A DNA stretch of 64,000 nucleotides from Prevotellaceae bacterium KH2P17 (GCA_900199655.1 FZRE01000003.1:1-64000), one strand, 5' to 3'. Numbered from the stretch's first letter, positions 25,167-34,312 are shown. Numbers and translations: made by a program. The notes: a model not told the origin generated them from the letters alone.

Positions 25167-26294
25167 ATGAAGAAATACTTGCTTGCCGTCCTGTTCCTGG
25201 CCGCCGTCTGCACGGTTACGGCGCAGCCGGCCCCGCAGTACAGCAGCGTGAGATACGTGCTCCGGCACCTGCTCTACCAGCGTGGGGCGGAGACCAACGT
25301 GATAGATATCAACGTGGAGTGGCCCGAACGGCTGGCTTTCTCGGAGCTGAGAGGCCTGCAGAACTATCTGGCCAAGCAGCTCTTCCAGGCCGATTCGGCC
25401 AGCTTCAACGCAGCCTGCCGGCAGTTCCTGCAGCGCTTCGGCCAGCCCGTAACGCAGCAGTTCGGGCAGCTGCCCGATGATAACAAGTTCTGTTACGTAA
25501 CGTGCAGTCTGCAGCAGGTGGGTTACATGCCCGGCCGGTTCGTCTCATTCCGGATGGCGCGCGTGGTGAGTCCGGCCAAGGCTTCGGCCCAGCAGGGCGA
25601 CACCTTGCAGTCGCTCTTCACCTACGACATCGTGAACGACCGCGTGATGGAGATGGCCGACCTACTGCGCGTGGGGCGTATAGAGAGCGGGATGTACGAT
25701 GCCAACTTTGTTTACAGCCTCGCCGCGGGCGCCACCTCGCCACTGCCGGAGGAGGTGTATTCCATCCAGTTCCAGGGCGCAGCCATGCAGCAGGACGGGC
25801 TGCTCATAGACCTCATTTACGCATCGGATGCAGAGATAGGGCAGTGCGCTACCCGGGTGAGCTACGACCGCGTTGGTTCGCTCTTGGCAAAGGAGGCCCG
25901 CGAGCTGCTTAAAGGCAAGCCGGCAAGCGTACCTGCGCCCCAATATCTGCCTGAAGACACCGTGTCACTCGACGGATGGCGCGTGTACAAGACGGTAGAA
26001 GAGTACCCCGAATATCCCGGCGGGCAGCAGGCCATGGTGCAGTTCCTTTCCGGTAACCTCAATCTCTCGCCCGCCGTGGTGTGTGGAAACACCGTTGGCA
26101 GGATGATGGTGGCGATGGATGTGGAGGCTGACGGCAGCATCGGCGATGTGCGGATACTGCAGCCGAACTCGCCCGAGATAGACCGCGAGCTGGTGAAAAC
26201 ATTGCGCCTGATGCCCCGCTGGAAGCCGGGCAAGTTGGACGGAAAGGCCGTCAGCACGCGCGTAACGCTGCCCATAAACATCCATTTGCAATAA
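25167..26294 (+). CDS. Exported protein with C-terminal TonB domain
   Basis: A 375-residue protein with a type I signal peptide (MKKYLLAVLFLAAVCTVTAQ). Residues about 25-250 resemble the RsiV/DUF3298-like periplasmic domain (YDIVNDRVMEMADLL is the typical segment). Residues about 285-375 form a TonB C-terminal domain: EYPGGQQAMVQFLSGNL, VEADGSIGDVRILQP, MPRWKPGKLDGKAVSTRVTLPI. There is no N-terminal transmembrane anchor, so it is not a standard energy transducer and may be fully periplasmic. It lies between a DUF4251 lipoprotein gene and a lysozyme gene. Confidence 0.8.
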   Translation: MKKYLLAVLFLAAVCTVTAQPAPQYSSVRYVLRHLLYQRGAETNVIDINVEWPERLAFSELRGLQNYLAKQLFQADSASFNAACRQFLQRFGQPVTQQFGQLPDDNKFCYVTCSLQQVGYMPGRFVSFRMARVVSPAKASAQQGDTLQSLFTYDIVNDRVMEMADLLRVGRIESGMYDANFVYSLAAGATSPLPEEVYSIQFQGAAMQQDGLLIDLIYASDAEIGQCATRVSYDRVGSLLAKEARELLKGKPASVPAPQYLPEDTVSLDGWRVYKTVEEYPEYPGGQQAMVQFLSGNLNLSPAVVCGNTVGRMMVAMDVEADGSIGDVRILQPNSPEIDRELVKTLRLMPRWKPGKLDGKAVSTRVTLPINIHLQ

Positions 26295-26302
26295 CCTGAG
26301 CC

Positions 26303-27130
26303 ATGAGCTACGATACCCGTCATTCCCACTCGCATCATCACCATCACCGCCATCACCGCCACCGCAGCGACAAAGTGCGCAAGCTGTTCAGCTTTTTGCT
26401 GGGGGCAGCGGGCGTGTTGTTCGCCGTCTTCGTGGTCTTTGCCGTCTTTTCGCCCGCTACGCTGCATCTGGTAACCGACCGGCTCAACCTCTTTGCGTCC
26501 GAACCCCAGAACCGCCATCTCGCTCTCGACTATGATGGCATCGACGTGTCACACCACCAGGGCGACATCGACTGGGACAAGGTGGCCGTCGACCCGCGTG
26601 TCCGCTTTGTCTACATCAAGGCCACCGAAGGCTACACCTATCTCGATTCGCTATACCTTATTAATATAGATGAGGCCCGGCGGGCCGGTGTCAAGGTGGG
26701 TTCTTACCACTACCTTACGTCGTCCAGCCCCGTAACGCTGCAGTTCCGGAGCTTTGCACACTTTGCCGCCAAGGAGAAGCAGGACCTCATACCCATGGTT
26801 GACGTGGAGCAGGAGGGCGTGAGCGGCTGGACGCACCAGCAGCTGCGCGACAGCCTGAGCAGGTTTGCCGCGCTGGTGAAAGCCCACTATGGCAAGGCTC
26901 CCCTTATCTACAGCTACGCCAAGTTCTACAATTCGCACCTGGCGCCGCACTTCAATGAGTACCAACTCTTCCTTGCCAGGTACAGTCCGGAGTCGCCTGT
27001 GGTGCGCGGGGCGGGGCGCCACAACATCTGGCAGCATACCGACCAGGGTACTGTCGACGGCATTTCTACGGCCGTAGACCTGGATGTGTTCGCCGAAGGC
27101 ACAACGCTCAAAGACTTGATACTCAAATAG
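26303..27130 (+). CDS. GH25 family lysozyme, membrane-anchored, His-rich N terminus
   Basis: A 275-residue glycoside hydrolase family 25 muramidase that cleaves peptidoglycan. The catalytic barrel begins at about residue 77 with YDGIDVSHHQGDIDWDKV. The catalytic Asp-x-Glu is in PMVDVEQEG, and the end motif IWQHTDQGTVDGI is typical. A single transmembrane helix (about 27-50) suggests the enzyme is tethered facing the periplasm. The extreme N terminus is a His/Arg run, 11 His and 4 Arg within residues 6-21, which could bind metal or simply be a charged cytoplasmic tail. It is last in its three-gene unit. Confidence 0.9.
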   Translation: MSYDTRHSHSHHHHHRHHRHRSDKVRKLFSFLLGAAGVLFAVFVVFAVFSPATLHLVTDRLNLFASEPQNRHLALDYDGIDVSHHQGDIDWDKVAVDPRVRFVYIKATEGYTYLDSLYLINIDEARRAGVKVGSYHYLTSSSPVTLQFRSFAHFAAKEKQDLIPMVDVEQEGVSGWTHQQLRDSLSRFAALVKAHYGKAPLIYSYAKFYNSHLAPHFNEYQLFLARYSPESPVVRGAGRHNIWQHTDQGTVDGISTAVDLDVFAEGTTLKDLILK

Positions 27131-27174
27131 CGCCCGAGCCGGTCGGTGCCGTGGCGGGCTGAATTGTTTTCTGC

Positions 27175-27199
27175 GGGCTGACTGTCAGTCAGCCCTTTT
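27175..27199 (+). terminator. Terminator after the GH25 gene
   Basis: GGGCTGACT (27175-27183) pairs perfectly with AGTCAGCCC (27187-27195), loop GTC, followed by TTTT. Confidence 0.8.
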
Positions 27200-27743
27200 C
27201 CGTCTTTTTTCTTTCCTTCTGCCAGCTTGCTGCACAGCCCCTGCAGCAGGGCCTCTGCGGGCCTGTTGGACAGGAGCATACGTTCAAGGCTCTTGAACGA
27301 TGCCTTCAGCGGCCTTGAAGATGCCCATCAAGAGGCTTGAAGCTATGCTCTTGATTTGGCTCAAGTCAGCTTGCGCTGTGAAAGGTGTCGTTTGGTGGCT
27401 TTTTGCTGTTGGTAGGGTAGGGCGCGATGGCTTTTTGTCAGCCTTACCGGTTGTTGCTTTCGCAAGATGTAAATGTGGTAATATATCATTACAAAACAAT
27501 CTGTAAGCATCCCGTATGGTCTTTTGTGGTAAATGATATGATTACAGGCTATAATGGCGTATATATCTTTCATAATGTCAGAATATACCCCTGTGAGAAG
27601 GGTGCAGATATCAAATTATAGCAAAGTGACACCATTTTATGAAGTTTTAGAATGAAAGCACGTCTTTAATTTACAATCGTTTTAGCGCTGAAAATAAATT
27701 AAAAATTATCGTTAAAACATTAGGCAGTCTCATATTAATTGCA
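27200..27743. other. Intergenic, with palindrome cluster
   Basis: No credible gene. Positions 27281-27365 hold a row of inverted repeats (separate entry). The right half is AT-rich and leads into the promoter of the next gene. Confidence 0.5.
27281..27365. repeat. Four consecutive short inverted repeats (CTTGA/TCAAG)
   Basis: CGTTCAAG/CTTGAACG (27281-27299, perfect), CTTCA/TGAAG (27304-27320), TCAAG/CTTGA (27328-27340) and CTTGA/TCAAG (27350-27365). The stretch GAAGCTATGCTCTTGA (27339-27354) matches the outer arm seen beside the 72-bp repeats. The cluster at 6419-6538 is similar. Confidence 0.55.
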
Positions 27744-27751
27744 TATCTTTG
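27744..27751 (+). promoter_or_regulatory. -7 box TATCTTTG for the YwqK-like gene
   Basis: Consensus -7 box about 40 bases before the ATG at 27793; no clear TTG partner at 19-21 bases. Confidence 0.5.
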
Positions 27752-27792
27752 CAGGCGAAAACAACAAGCAACCTAAACAATTACAAATAGCA

Positions 27793-28302
27793 ATGAAGAA
27801 GATTATTCTTTTTACAGTGATGGCTTTGATGACCGTGGCTTCTTACGGCCGCAAGCATGTGAGTGAAAATGCAGTAGTAGTGGCCGACACCATCTACTAC
27901 GCCAAGGACATGAGCAACGTGTCGGACCGCAGCGATGCAAGTTATTACCGCCTGCTGCTTACCAAGGGCGCCGGTATGAACAAGCAGGAACTCTTCCGGG
28001 ACTTCTACATGAACGGCAAGCTGAAGGCCGAAGGCGGCTACAGCTTCATCGACTTGGGCAATGACAGGAATACGGTGCTGGACGGTGAGGTTACAACCTA
28101 CTATCCCAACGGCAAGCAGAAGGCACACGGTACTTACAAGAACGGCAAGCGCGAGGGCTATTTCACGGTTCAGATGCACGACGGCAGCATTGCCGTAATG
28201 CAGTTCGAGGAAGGCGTTTCAAAGCACAACTACTTTACGGTAACGACTCCCAACGGCGACATGCAGCGCCGGCCGCTCTCTGAAATACAATCTCTCTTAT
28301 AA
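27793..28302 (+). CDS. Secreted YwqK/MORN-like repeat protein
   Basis: A 169-residue protein with a short signal peptide (MKKIILFTVMALMTVASYG). After about 70 residues without recognised homology comes a repeat of the type written as GEVTTYYPNGKQKAHGTYKNG, which matches the YwqK / MORN-like module. A related unit lies earlier (DFYMNGKLKAEGGY). Such modules are found in exported Bacteroidota proteins and, in firmicutes, in an antitoxin-named family; no toxin gene is adjacent here, so that name should not be taken literally. It is monocistronic, between its own -7 box and a terminator. Confidence 0.7.
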   Translation: MKKIILFTVMALMTVASYGRKHVSENAVVVADTIYYAKDMSNVSDRSDASYYRLLLTKGAGMNKQELFRDFYMNGKLKAEGGYSFIDLGNDRNTVLDGEVTTYYPNGKQKAHGTYKNGKREGYFTVQMHDGSIAVMQFEEGVSKHNYFTVTTPNGDMQRRPLSEIQSLL

Positions 28303-28325
28303 TATCATACAATTATCGGAACATG

Positions 28326-28357
28326 AAAAAAGGCGACTCGGGAGAGTCGCCTTTTTC
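28326..28357. terminator. Bidirectional terminator between the YwqK-like gene and exoA
   Basis: AGGCGACTC (28331-28339) pairs with GAGTCGCCT (28344-28352) around GGGA. An A-run lies before it and a T-run after it, so it can serve both convergent genes. Confidence 0.9.
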
Positions 28358-28375
28358 TGTTGGTGGGCCTGCAGG

Positions 28376-29122
28376 TCAGAGGTCGAGCTCTACAGGGCAG
28401 TGGTCGGAACCGAAGATTTCGGTGTGTATCTTGGCATCTTTCACTTGGCTGCGCAGCCGCTCGGAAGCCAGGAAATAGTCGATGCGCCACCCCGTGTTCT
28501 TCTCCCGGGCGTGGAAACGGTACGACCACCAGCTGTACGTTACCTGTTCTGGGTACAGCGTGCGGAATGTATCAATGAAGCCATCGGCCAGCAGCAGAGT
28601 CATCTTCTCGCGTTCCTCGTCCGTAAAGCCGGCGTTACGCCTGTTGGTCTTGGGGTTCTTGATGTCGATTTCCTCGTGGGCCACGTTCATGTCGCCGCAT
28701 ACAACGACGGGTTTCTTGGCGTCCAGCTGCTTGAGATAGGCACGGAAGTCGTCCTCCCACTTCATGCGGTAGTCCAGTCGGCGCAGTTCGTCCTGCGAGT
28801 TGGGGGTGTAGACTGTTACGAGGTAGAAGTCTGCCGTTTCGAGGGTGATGACCCGGCCTTCGTGGTCGTGCTCGTCGATGCCCATGCCGTAGCTCACGCT
28901 GAGCGGCCGGTGGCGGGTGTAGATGGCCGTACCGGAGTAGCCTTTCTTGTCGGCATAGTTCCAGAAAGACTCGTAGCCGTCGAACTGCAGGTCGAGTTGA
29001 CCGGCCTGCATCTTGGTTTCCTGCAGGCAGAAGAAGTCAGCATCAAGGGCTTTGAAGTTGTCTTCAAAGCCCTTGTTCACGCAGGCACGTAGTCCGTTTA
29101 CGTTCCAGGAAATAAGTTTCAT
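28376..29122 (-). CDS. xth: Exodeoxyribonuclease III / AP endonuclease
   Basis: A 248-residue enzyme of the ExoIII family that incises DNA at abasic sites and degrades 3' ends. The catalytic motifs are all present: [17 protein letters not shown] (metal Glu), the VYTPNS strand, [25 protein letters not shown] and [10 protein letters not shown] (general base His). Length is normal. It follows the lipoprotein gene by 2 bases and ends at a bidirectional terminator. Confidence 0.95.
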   Translation of the reverse strand: MKLISWNVNGLRACVNKGFEDNFKALDADFFCLQETKMQAGQLDLQFDGYESFWNYADKKGYSGTAIYTRHRPLSVSYGMGIDEHDHEGRVITLETADFYLVTVYTPNSQDELRRLDYRMKWEDDFRAYLKQLDAKKPVVVCGDMNVAHEEIDIKNPKTNRRNAGFTDEEREKMTLLLADGFIDTFRTLYPEQVTYSWWSYRFHAREKNTGWRIDYFLASERLRSQVKDAKIHTEIFGSDHCPVELDL

Positions 29123-29124
29123 GC

Positions 29125-29745
29125 TTAGATCTTCATTTTTGATGTGAGCAGAATCTGGGGACTGGTAGGCAGACTTACGGGCACATCGTCGATGGTCAGC
29201 TCGGCTACTGTCAGCAGAATGAGCGTCTTGTTCTCTGCCTTGCGGAAGATACCGTAGGTGTAGTCAATGCGCTGATAGGGTACAAAAGTAACCTTAACCT
29301 TAACGGTTTTGCCGCCTGATACAACGCTCAGTTCCAATGGCCGTCCCTCTGTATAGAGGCTGATGGCCGTCTCGTTCATGCCGTAGTAGCCGTAACTAAT
29401 CTTGAGCTTGGTGCTTCCGAGGGCCTTGAGCGCCTCTCCAACGGCCTTGACATTGCTGTCGGTGCTCTTGTTTAAGAAGAAGGCAATGTTGCTCAGGGGG
29501 AAGTTACTGACGGTGATAATGGAATCGGCCGACCAATTTACGTTGTTGATGGAGTCGTGCTCGGTAAGAGAAACTGCTGCAACGGAAGCACCCGTGTAGT
29601 TACCCTGCATGCTCAGCATGGCTTGCTGTATCTGTTCGTTGGTGTAACCGTTGTCGTCATCGTCGCTGTCAAGACACGACGAAAGTGTGAAGGCTGCCGT
29701 AATGAGGCAGGCCAACATCAGGATTTGATTGCTTAGTCTTTTCAT
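29125..29745 (-). CDS. Lipoprotein, DUF4840-like
   Basis: A 206-residue protein with a lipoprotein signal ([20 protein letters not shown], lipobox SSC) followed by LDSDDDDN, the acidic stretch typical of surface-exposed lipoproteins in this phylum. The body, with an N-terminal MQGNYTG motif and a run of beta strands, resembles DUF4840 proteins, but I cannot verify the family. An ATG two codons upstream (29751) is an equal alternative start. It is in a unit with exoA, 55 bases after folE. Confidence 0.65.
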   Translation of the reverse strand: MKRLSNQILMLACLITAAFTLSSCLDSDDDDNGYTNEQIQQAMLSMQGNYTGASVAAVSLTEHDSINNVNWSADSIITVSNFPLSNIAFFLNKSTDSNVKAVGEALKALGSTKLKISYGYYGMNETAISLYTEGRPLELSVVSGGKTVKVKVTFVPYQRIDYTYGIFRKAENKTLILLTVAELTIDDVPVSLPTSPQILLTSKMKI

Positions 29746-29806
29746 AATCATCTTCTTTAAATAATATGTAAACGTAAAAGATGCCGGAATCTTGCATCCT
29801 TTTAAG

Positions 29807-30400
29807 TTAAATTCGCTTGGATTCTCCGCGCAGGAGGTTCATGAACTCCTCGCGGGTCTTGGCCTGGTTGAAGGCTCCGCAGAAGTCGCTCGTGGTGGTG
29901 ATGGCGTTCTGCTTCTCTACACCGCGCATCTGCATGCACATGTGCTTGGCCTCTATGACTACCATCACGCCCTGTGGTTTCAGTGTCTCGTTGATGCAGT
30001 CCTTTATCTGTTGGGTGAGCCTTTCCTGTACCTGGAGGCGGTGACTGAAGATGTCGACCACGCGGGCAATCTTGCTCAGCCCGGTTATATATCCGTTGGG
30101 GATGTAGGCCACGTGTGCCTTGCCGTAGAAAGGGAGCATGTGGTGCTCGCACAAAGAGAAGAAGTCGATGTCTTTGACGATAACCATCTGGTTGTATTTC
30201 TCTTCGAACAGTGCGTCGGTAAGTACCTTGTGCGCGTCCTGTGTGTATCCTCTCGTGAGTATCTGCATGGCCTTTGCCACCCGCACGGGCGTTTTCTGCA
30301 GGCCGTCGCGGGTTGGGTCTTCGCCCAAAAGTTCCAGTACGGCCCTGTAGTGGGATGCGAGTTCGTCGAGTCCCTCACGTAATTCAGTTTCCGGATTCAT
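29807..30400 (-). CDS. folE: GTP cyclohydrolase I
   Basis: FolE opens GTP to 7,8-dihydroneopterin triphosphate, the first step of folate synthesis. The 197-residue protein shows the family core: [20 protein letters not shown], the zinc and active-site segment [40 protein letters not shown] and the second zinc-site HMCMQMRGV. It follows the SPOR protein gene by 1 base. The folK gene of the same pathway lies at 55561. Confidence 0.97.
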   Translation of the reverse strand: MNPETELREGLDELASHYRAVLELLGEDPTRDGLQKTPVRVAKAMQILTRGYTQDAHKVLTDALFEEKYNQMVIVKDIDFFSLCEHHMLPFYGKAHVAYIPNGYITGLSKIARVVDIFSHRLQVQERLTQQIKDCINETLKPQGVMVVIEAKHMCMQMRGVEKQNAITTTSDFCGAFNQAKTREEFMNLLRGESKRI

Positions 30401-30401
30401 A

Positions 30402-31097
30402 TCAATATTGTACGGTTATTTTGCCCTTCACGATGGTTGCTGCACGGTAGCCCATGGCCCGAACCTGCCGGAGCATGTTCTGGGCTTCCTCATAGCTGCG
30501 GTAGTTTCCTACGCGGCAAATCCATCGGGGAGAGTAGAAGTGCACGTAGACGGGCTGGTCCGGGTATTTTACCTTGATGCTGTTGCCTATCTGCTCGGCA
30601 CGTTGCCTGTCGGCTCTGGAGTTTCCTCCGGCGTATGCTTGTACGCGATAGCCGGTTACCTTGTAGCTCTTGCGCATCACCTTCTTGCGCAAGTCCACGG
30701 TAGGTATGTCCATTTCGCTATCTTCGTTCTTTTCGTTCTTCTTTGTGGTTGGCACGTTGAGCCTGGCAGCCTCGCCTCTCTTGTCGGCATTTTCCTTGAG
30801 AACGGGCTGCTCCTTCTTGGCCGAATCCTTGGCTGCCTTGTGCGTGCCGAGCGGATAGGGCTGCGTTTCTTTTTCGCTGGTTTTCTGCTGGTAAGTCTTT
30901 GTATCCTTGAGTGGCTTCTCGTCCTTTTGCGGTGTTGTATTGCTGCCGTTGACCAAATCGTCGATTTCTTTGCTCTGCTTGACGGTTACCGAAGCCTGTC
31001 CCTGCTTCTTCTGTTGCAGGTGTTCGAGGTAAGTCTGTGCGCTGGCAGCTGACACAGAGCAAAGGGTGATAAACAGGAAAATGACGAATCTCTTCAT
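30402..31097 (-). CDS. SPOR domain protein, exported
   Basis: A 231-residue protein with a signal peptide ([20 protein letters not shown]), a long charged Lys/Gln/Glu-rich linker (about 25-150) and a C-terminal SPOR domain (about 152-231). The SPOR domain has [36 protein letters not shown] and [13 protein letters not shown] domains bind denuded peptidoglycan at division sites. It has no transmembrane anchor, so it is probably soluble in the periplasm. It lies between tpiA and folE on the same strand. Confidence 0.88.
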   Translation of the reverse strand: MKRFVIFLFITLCSVSAASAQTYLEHLQQKKQGQASVTVKQSKEIDDLVNGSNTTPQKDEKPLKDTKTYQQKTSEKETQPYPLGTHKAAKDSAKKEQPVLKENADKRGEAARLNVPTTKKNEKNEDSEMDIPTVDLRKKVMRKSYKVTGYRVQAYAGGNSRADRQRAEQIGNSIKVKYPDQPVYVHFYSPRWICRVGNYRSYEEAQNMLRQVRAMGYRAATIVKGKITVQY

Positions 31098-31177
31098 GTG
31101 ATTGTTGATTTTAGTTGATGGTGAATGGCCGGCAGTGGCCGTATTGCCGTGCTGCCAGCCATGTACCTTGGGCCTGA

Positions 31178-31939
31178 TTACTTCTTCCAGGCGTCGATGA
31201 TGCCCTTGAAGTCGGCTGCTTTGAGCGAAGCGCCGCCAATGAGGCCACCGTCGATGTTGGGTTTTGAGAAGAGCTCGGGTGCGTTGGAAGCCTTGCAGCT
31301 GCCACCATAGAGGATGGAAGTTTCCTCTGCCACGGCCTCTCCATACTTCTGGGCAACGATAGAGCGGATGTAAGCAAGCATCTCCTCGGCCTGGTCGGAG
31401 GTTGCGGTTTTGCCCGTTCCGATGGCCCAGATGGGTTCATAAGCCAGGATGATGTTCTTCCACTCGTCGGCAGTCAGGTTGAATACCGAGCCTTCCAGCT
31501 CTGCCTTTACAACCTCGTTCTGCCTGTTGGCTTCACGCTCTTCTAAAGTCTCGCCGCAGCAGAAGATAACTTTCAGGCCGTTCTGCAGTGCCAGGAGAAC
31601 CTTTTCCTTGAGGATTTCGGGTGTCTCTGCGTAGTATTGGCGACGCTCGGAGTGGCCGAGGATAACGTACTGAGCACCGGTAGACTTCACCATCTCGGCC
31701 GAAACCTCGCCCGTGTAGGCACCTTTAGCCTTGTCGGCGCAGTTCTCGGCGCCCAGTCCTACTACGCTTGCATCCAATACCTGGGCAACACTTGCCAGGT
31801 GGATGAATGGCGTGCAGACTACTACATCGCAGTTGGGCTTCTCTGCCTTCAGTGACTCGTTAATCTCCTTGGCCAGAGTCACGCCGTCCTGCAGGTTCAT
31901 GTTCATTTTCCAGTTGCCTGCAACAATTTTCTTTCTCAT
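31178..31939 (-). CDS. tpiA: Triosephosphate isomerase
   Basis: TpiA interconverts dihydroxyacetone phosphate and glyceraldehyde-3-phosphate. The 253-residue barrel shows AGNWKMN (catalytic Lys), [12 protein letters not shown] (catalytic His), [14 protein letters not shown] (catalytic Glu) and the phosphate loop [10 protein letters not shown] and GGLIGGASL. Its first 80 bases are also read in another frame as the end of the upstream DoxX/MauE-like gene. Identification is firm. Confidence 0.97.
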   Translation of the reverse strand: MRKKIVAGNWKMNMNLQDGVTLAKEINESLKAEKPNCDVVVCTPFIHLASVAQVLDASVVGLGAENCADKAKGAYTGEVSAEMVKSTGAQYVILGHSERRQYYAETPEILKEKVLLALQNGLKVIFCCGETLEEREANRQNEVVKAELEGSVFNLTADEWKNIILAYEPIWAIGTGKTATSDQAEEMLAYIRSIVAQKYGEAVAEETSILYGGSCKASNAPELFSKPNIDGGLIGGASLKAADFKGIIDAWKK

Positions 31940-33251
31940 TTTCTTTTTCTTTTTTAAAAGTTGGTATATCTCTTTTTATTCTTTGTTCCTTGGCCCTTAC
32001 CCACTTGCTCCAAGACCACAACCGGTCAGCGAGAGTGAGCAGAATAAGCGGCAGGATGAACCAGAGGAATATCTTGGTAATCTTGCCTGCCATGCTGTTG
32101 GCCGGCATCCGGCCGATACTGAGCTCGGCGAGCGGGGCTGTGAGTTCCTCCGTCTGCGGCAGTTCGTTGTGGCTCCATTTGTTGATGACGGTCCCGTTCT
32201 TCAGCAACACCAGCCCCGGATTGCTCCTGACGATGGTCTTGAGCGTTGTTTCGTCGGTGGTGCAGAAAGGATATTCGGCCCCGGTAATGTCTTCCCAGTG
32301 GCTGATAGCCTGCTCGTTGCTGGCCGTGAGACAGTAGAACGGCACGTTGTAGGCCTGCGCGTACTCGTAAATCTGGTCTATATCGCCGAAGTTAGTCTCG
32401 TTGGCAAGCTCCAGATGAGGCGCTATGAGCAGGAAGGTGTAGCCCTTGTCGGTGAGCACCTGCTGCGTGATGTCCTCTCCGCCGGCCGTCTGTATGGAGA
32501 AGTCGTGTATGGGCGGAACGTATCCGTCGCGTGTCTGCACCGTCTTGCTGTCCACGAATTGCCAGGTAGAGTCGGGATAATTGTCGAGCGAGAATTCCTT
32601 TTTCACGCCGTTCTTCTGCAGGATGAAGGTCGTTTCAAACTGCGGTGCCTGTGCTCCCGGCGGCATTTCCATGCCCTTGAGAATGTTGGCGCCGACGTGA
32701 TAGGGCCTGAAGTCGAACCACGGCAGCCTGTAAATGCTCACGGCGCTGGTAGCCAGAATGTAGACAATCGTGAAGTTTATCACTATCCACTGGTTGGATT
32801 TGGAGATGAACCTCACCATCCGCAGCGGATAGATGGCCACTACCACGGCGCACGCCAGCAGCACAATGTTCTTGCCGAAGGTTTCGGCATTGGTGAGCTT
32901 GACGGCATCTCCGAAGCATCCACAGTCCTCTATAGGGTTGGCAACCACGAGCCAGAGGCTGATGAGCGTCATGACCAGCATGAATATCAGCACCAGCCGG
33001 GAATTGCGCCGGCGACAGATGGCGAACAGCATGAAGATGCCCAGCGAGAATTCCAGTGCCGAGAGGCCTACCGATGTGCCGAGAGTAACCCAGTCGGGCA
33101 CATATCCTTGCAGCGACAGTGCTTCGAGATAGTCCTGTATCTTGTACTGGGTGCCCAGCGGGTCAACGGCCTTGACATAGCCCGAGAAGATGAAGGTGAC
33201 CGCCAGAATCAGCCTGCACAGGTTGGTGAAGAATTTCTTGATGCTGTCCAC
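31860..33251 (-). CDS. DoxX/MauE-like membrane protein with thioredoxin-like C-terminal domain
   Basis: A 463-residue protein. Residues about 1-170 form a four-helix DoxX/MauE-type membrane domain with a conserved Cys pair in [13 protein letters not shown] fifth helix leads to a periplasmic region of which about 255-385 looks like a thioredoxin fold ([38 protein letters not shown]) without the CxxC. A final transmembrane helix is near 400-420. In Bacteroidota this matches the family often named after BT_3928, commonly next to tpiA and a DUF1599 gene, as here. The last 26 residues overlap tpiA out of frame and look non-homologous, perhaps from a one-base change in an A-run. Function is unknown; a disulfide-related role is a guess. 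Confidence 0.8.
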   Translation of the reverse strand: MDSIKKFFTNLCRLILAVTFIFSGYVKAVDPLGTQYKIQDYLEALSLQGYVPDWVTLGTSVGLSALEFSLGIFMLFAICRRRNSRLVLIFMLVMTLISLWLVVANPIEDCGCFGDAVKLTNAETFGKNIVLLACAVVVAIYPLRMVRFISKSNQWIVINFTIVYILATSAVSIYRLPWFDFRPYHVGANILKGMEMPPGAQAPQFETTFILQKNGVKKEFSLDNYPDSTWQFVDSKTVQTRDGYVPPIHDFSIQTAGGEDITQQVLTDKGYTFLLIAPHLELANETNFGDIDQIYEYAQAYNVPFYCLTASNEQAISHWEDITGAEYPFCTTDETTLKTIVRSNPGLVLLKNGTVINKWSHNELPQTEELTAPLAELSIGRMPANSMAGKITKIFLWFILPLILLTLADRLWSWSKWVRAKEQRIKRDIPTFKKEKENEKENCCRQLENEHEPAGRRDSGQGD

Positions 33252-33256
33252 AAGTC

Positions 33257-33814
33257 TTATTTTGTCTGGCTCTCCTCATCCAGTTTGATGACGCCGAACA
33301 CTGCATAGTTGATGATATCCATGTAGTTGGCGTCGATGCCTTCGGAGACCAGCGTCTGTCCCTGCAGGTCCTCTATCTCTTTGATGCGCTGTATTTTGGT
33401 CAGAATGAAGTCCGTATAGCTGCTCACCCGCATCGAGCGCCACGCCTCGTCGTAGTCGTGGTTCTTGCGGAGCATCAGCTCCAGCGCCTCCGTGGCATGC
33501 CTGTCGTACAGCTTCATGGCTTCGGCAGGCGTCATGTCTACAGTGTCAACATAGCCGTTCTCCGTCTGGATGAGCCCCACGATGCCGTAGTTAATGAGCC
33601 CCACGAACTCCGGACGGATGCCTTCGCCCACCAGCGACTCCTTTTTTATTTCCAGAGAGCGTATGCGCTTGGCCTTGATAAAAAGCTGGTCGGTGAGCGA
33701 CGACGGGCGCATTATGCGCCACGAAGCTCCGTAGTCGTGCAGTTTCTGCTCGAAGAGCGTGCGGCATTCGTGCATCACATCCCTGAACTGCTGTTCTGTA
33801 TTGTCCTTTGCCAT
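33257..33814 (-). CDS. DUF1599 family protein
   Basis: A 185-residue cytoplasmic protein made of two similar halves, each with a pattern like LFEQKLHDYGASWRIMRPSS and LMLRKNHDYDEAWRSMRVSS. This duplicated DYxxxWR motif defines DUF1599, a family linked by annotation to nucleotide-modification-associated domains but without a proven role. The ATG at 33814 is preferred over 33826 because the latter lies inside the -7 box. It heads the operon leading to tpiA, with a predicted leader of only a few bases. Confidence 0.88.
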   Translation of the reverse strand: MAKDNTEQQFRDVMHECRTLFEQKLHDYGASWRIMRPSSLTDQLFIKAKRIRSLEIKKESLVGEGIRPEFVGLINYGIVGLIQTENGYVDTVDMTPAEAMKLYDRHATEALELMLRKNHDYDEAWRSMRVSSYTDFILTKIQRIKEIEDLQGQTLVSEGIDANYMDIINYAVFGVIKLDEESQTK

Positions 33815-33823
33815 AACTGGGTG

Positions 33824-33854
33824 CAAATTTACAGATTAATCGCGAGATAGCCAA
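33824..33854 (-). promoter_or_regulatory. DUF1599-tpiA operon promoter
   Basis: On the minus strand, TTG (33854-33852) and TAAATTTG (33831-33824) are 20 bases apart. The ATG at 33814 is 10 bases from the -7 box, so the leader is very short. Confidence 0.75.
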
Positions 33855-33896
33855 AAAGTAGTGCGATTAGGCCTCCGGCTTTATGGTTTTTTTATA

Positions 33897-34304
33897 TTAG
33901 TCTTCCTGCTGCCGTTTATGGATAACCCTTACGGTGCCGCAGAGGGCATCGTACCGGATTTGGAGCGAGTCGCGCCTGATGCCGATGAAATTGCGTTCCC
34001 TGATGGTTCGCGCTTCGTTAAACTGCCGGATGGCAACCTGCAGGGCCGAGTCGGTGCGGGCGATGTCGGCCTGCGTCAGTTTAAGCGATGCCTCCTGCCA
34101 CAGCGTGAGTGCCCTTTTGCGGGCCTTGACGGCCTGCGGAAACTGCCGGCGCAGCGAGGTGATGGAGTCCAGGACAAGCTGATACTGCCCCTGCTCGTAC
34201 AGTGTTTCTATCTCCGCCATCAGCGGTTCGGCCTTTTCATCGGCCGTCTGCTCGCAGGCGGTAAGCGTTACGAGCAGCAACAGAAGTAACAAACAATTCT
34301 TCAT
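33897..34304 (-). CDS. Small helical lipoprotein
   Basis: A 135-residue protein with a strong lipoprotein signal (MKNCLLLLLLLVTLTACEQT, Cys17). A helical body has a TPR-like first pair (AEIETLYEQGQYQLVLDSIT) and a second basic helical half. No characterised family is recognised. The start at 34304 is set by the signal peptide and by the -7 box at 34320-34313, which excludes the ATG at 34337. Confidence 0.7.
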   Translation of the reverse strand: MKNCLLLLLLLVTLTACEQTADEKAEPLMAEIETLYEQGQYQLVLDSITSLRRQFPQAVKARKRALTLWQEASLKLTQADIARTDSALQVAIRQFNEARTIRERNFIGIRRDSLQIRYDALCGTVRVIHKRQQED

Positions 34305-34312
34305 ACTGCGCA

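Noticed and set aside
27793-28302. Toxin-antitoxin module at the YwqK-like gene
   Set aside because: The protein is exported and no partner gene is adjacent; the antitoxin name of the family does not apply here on present evidence.
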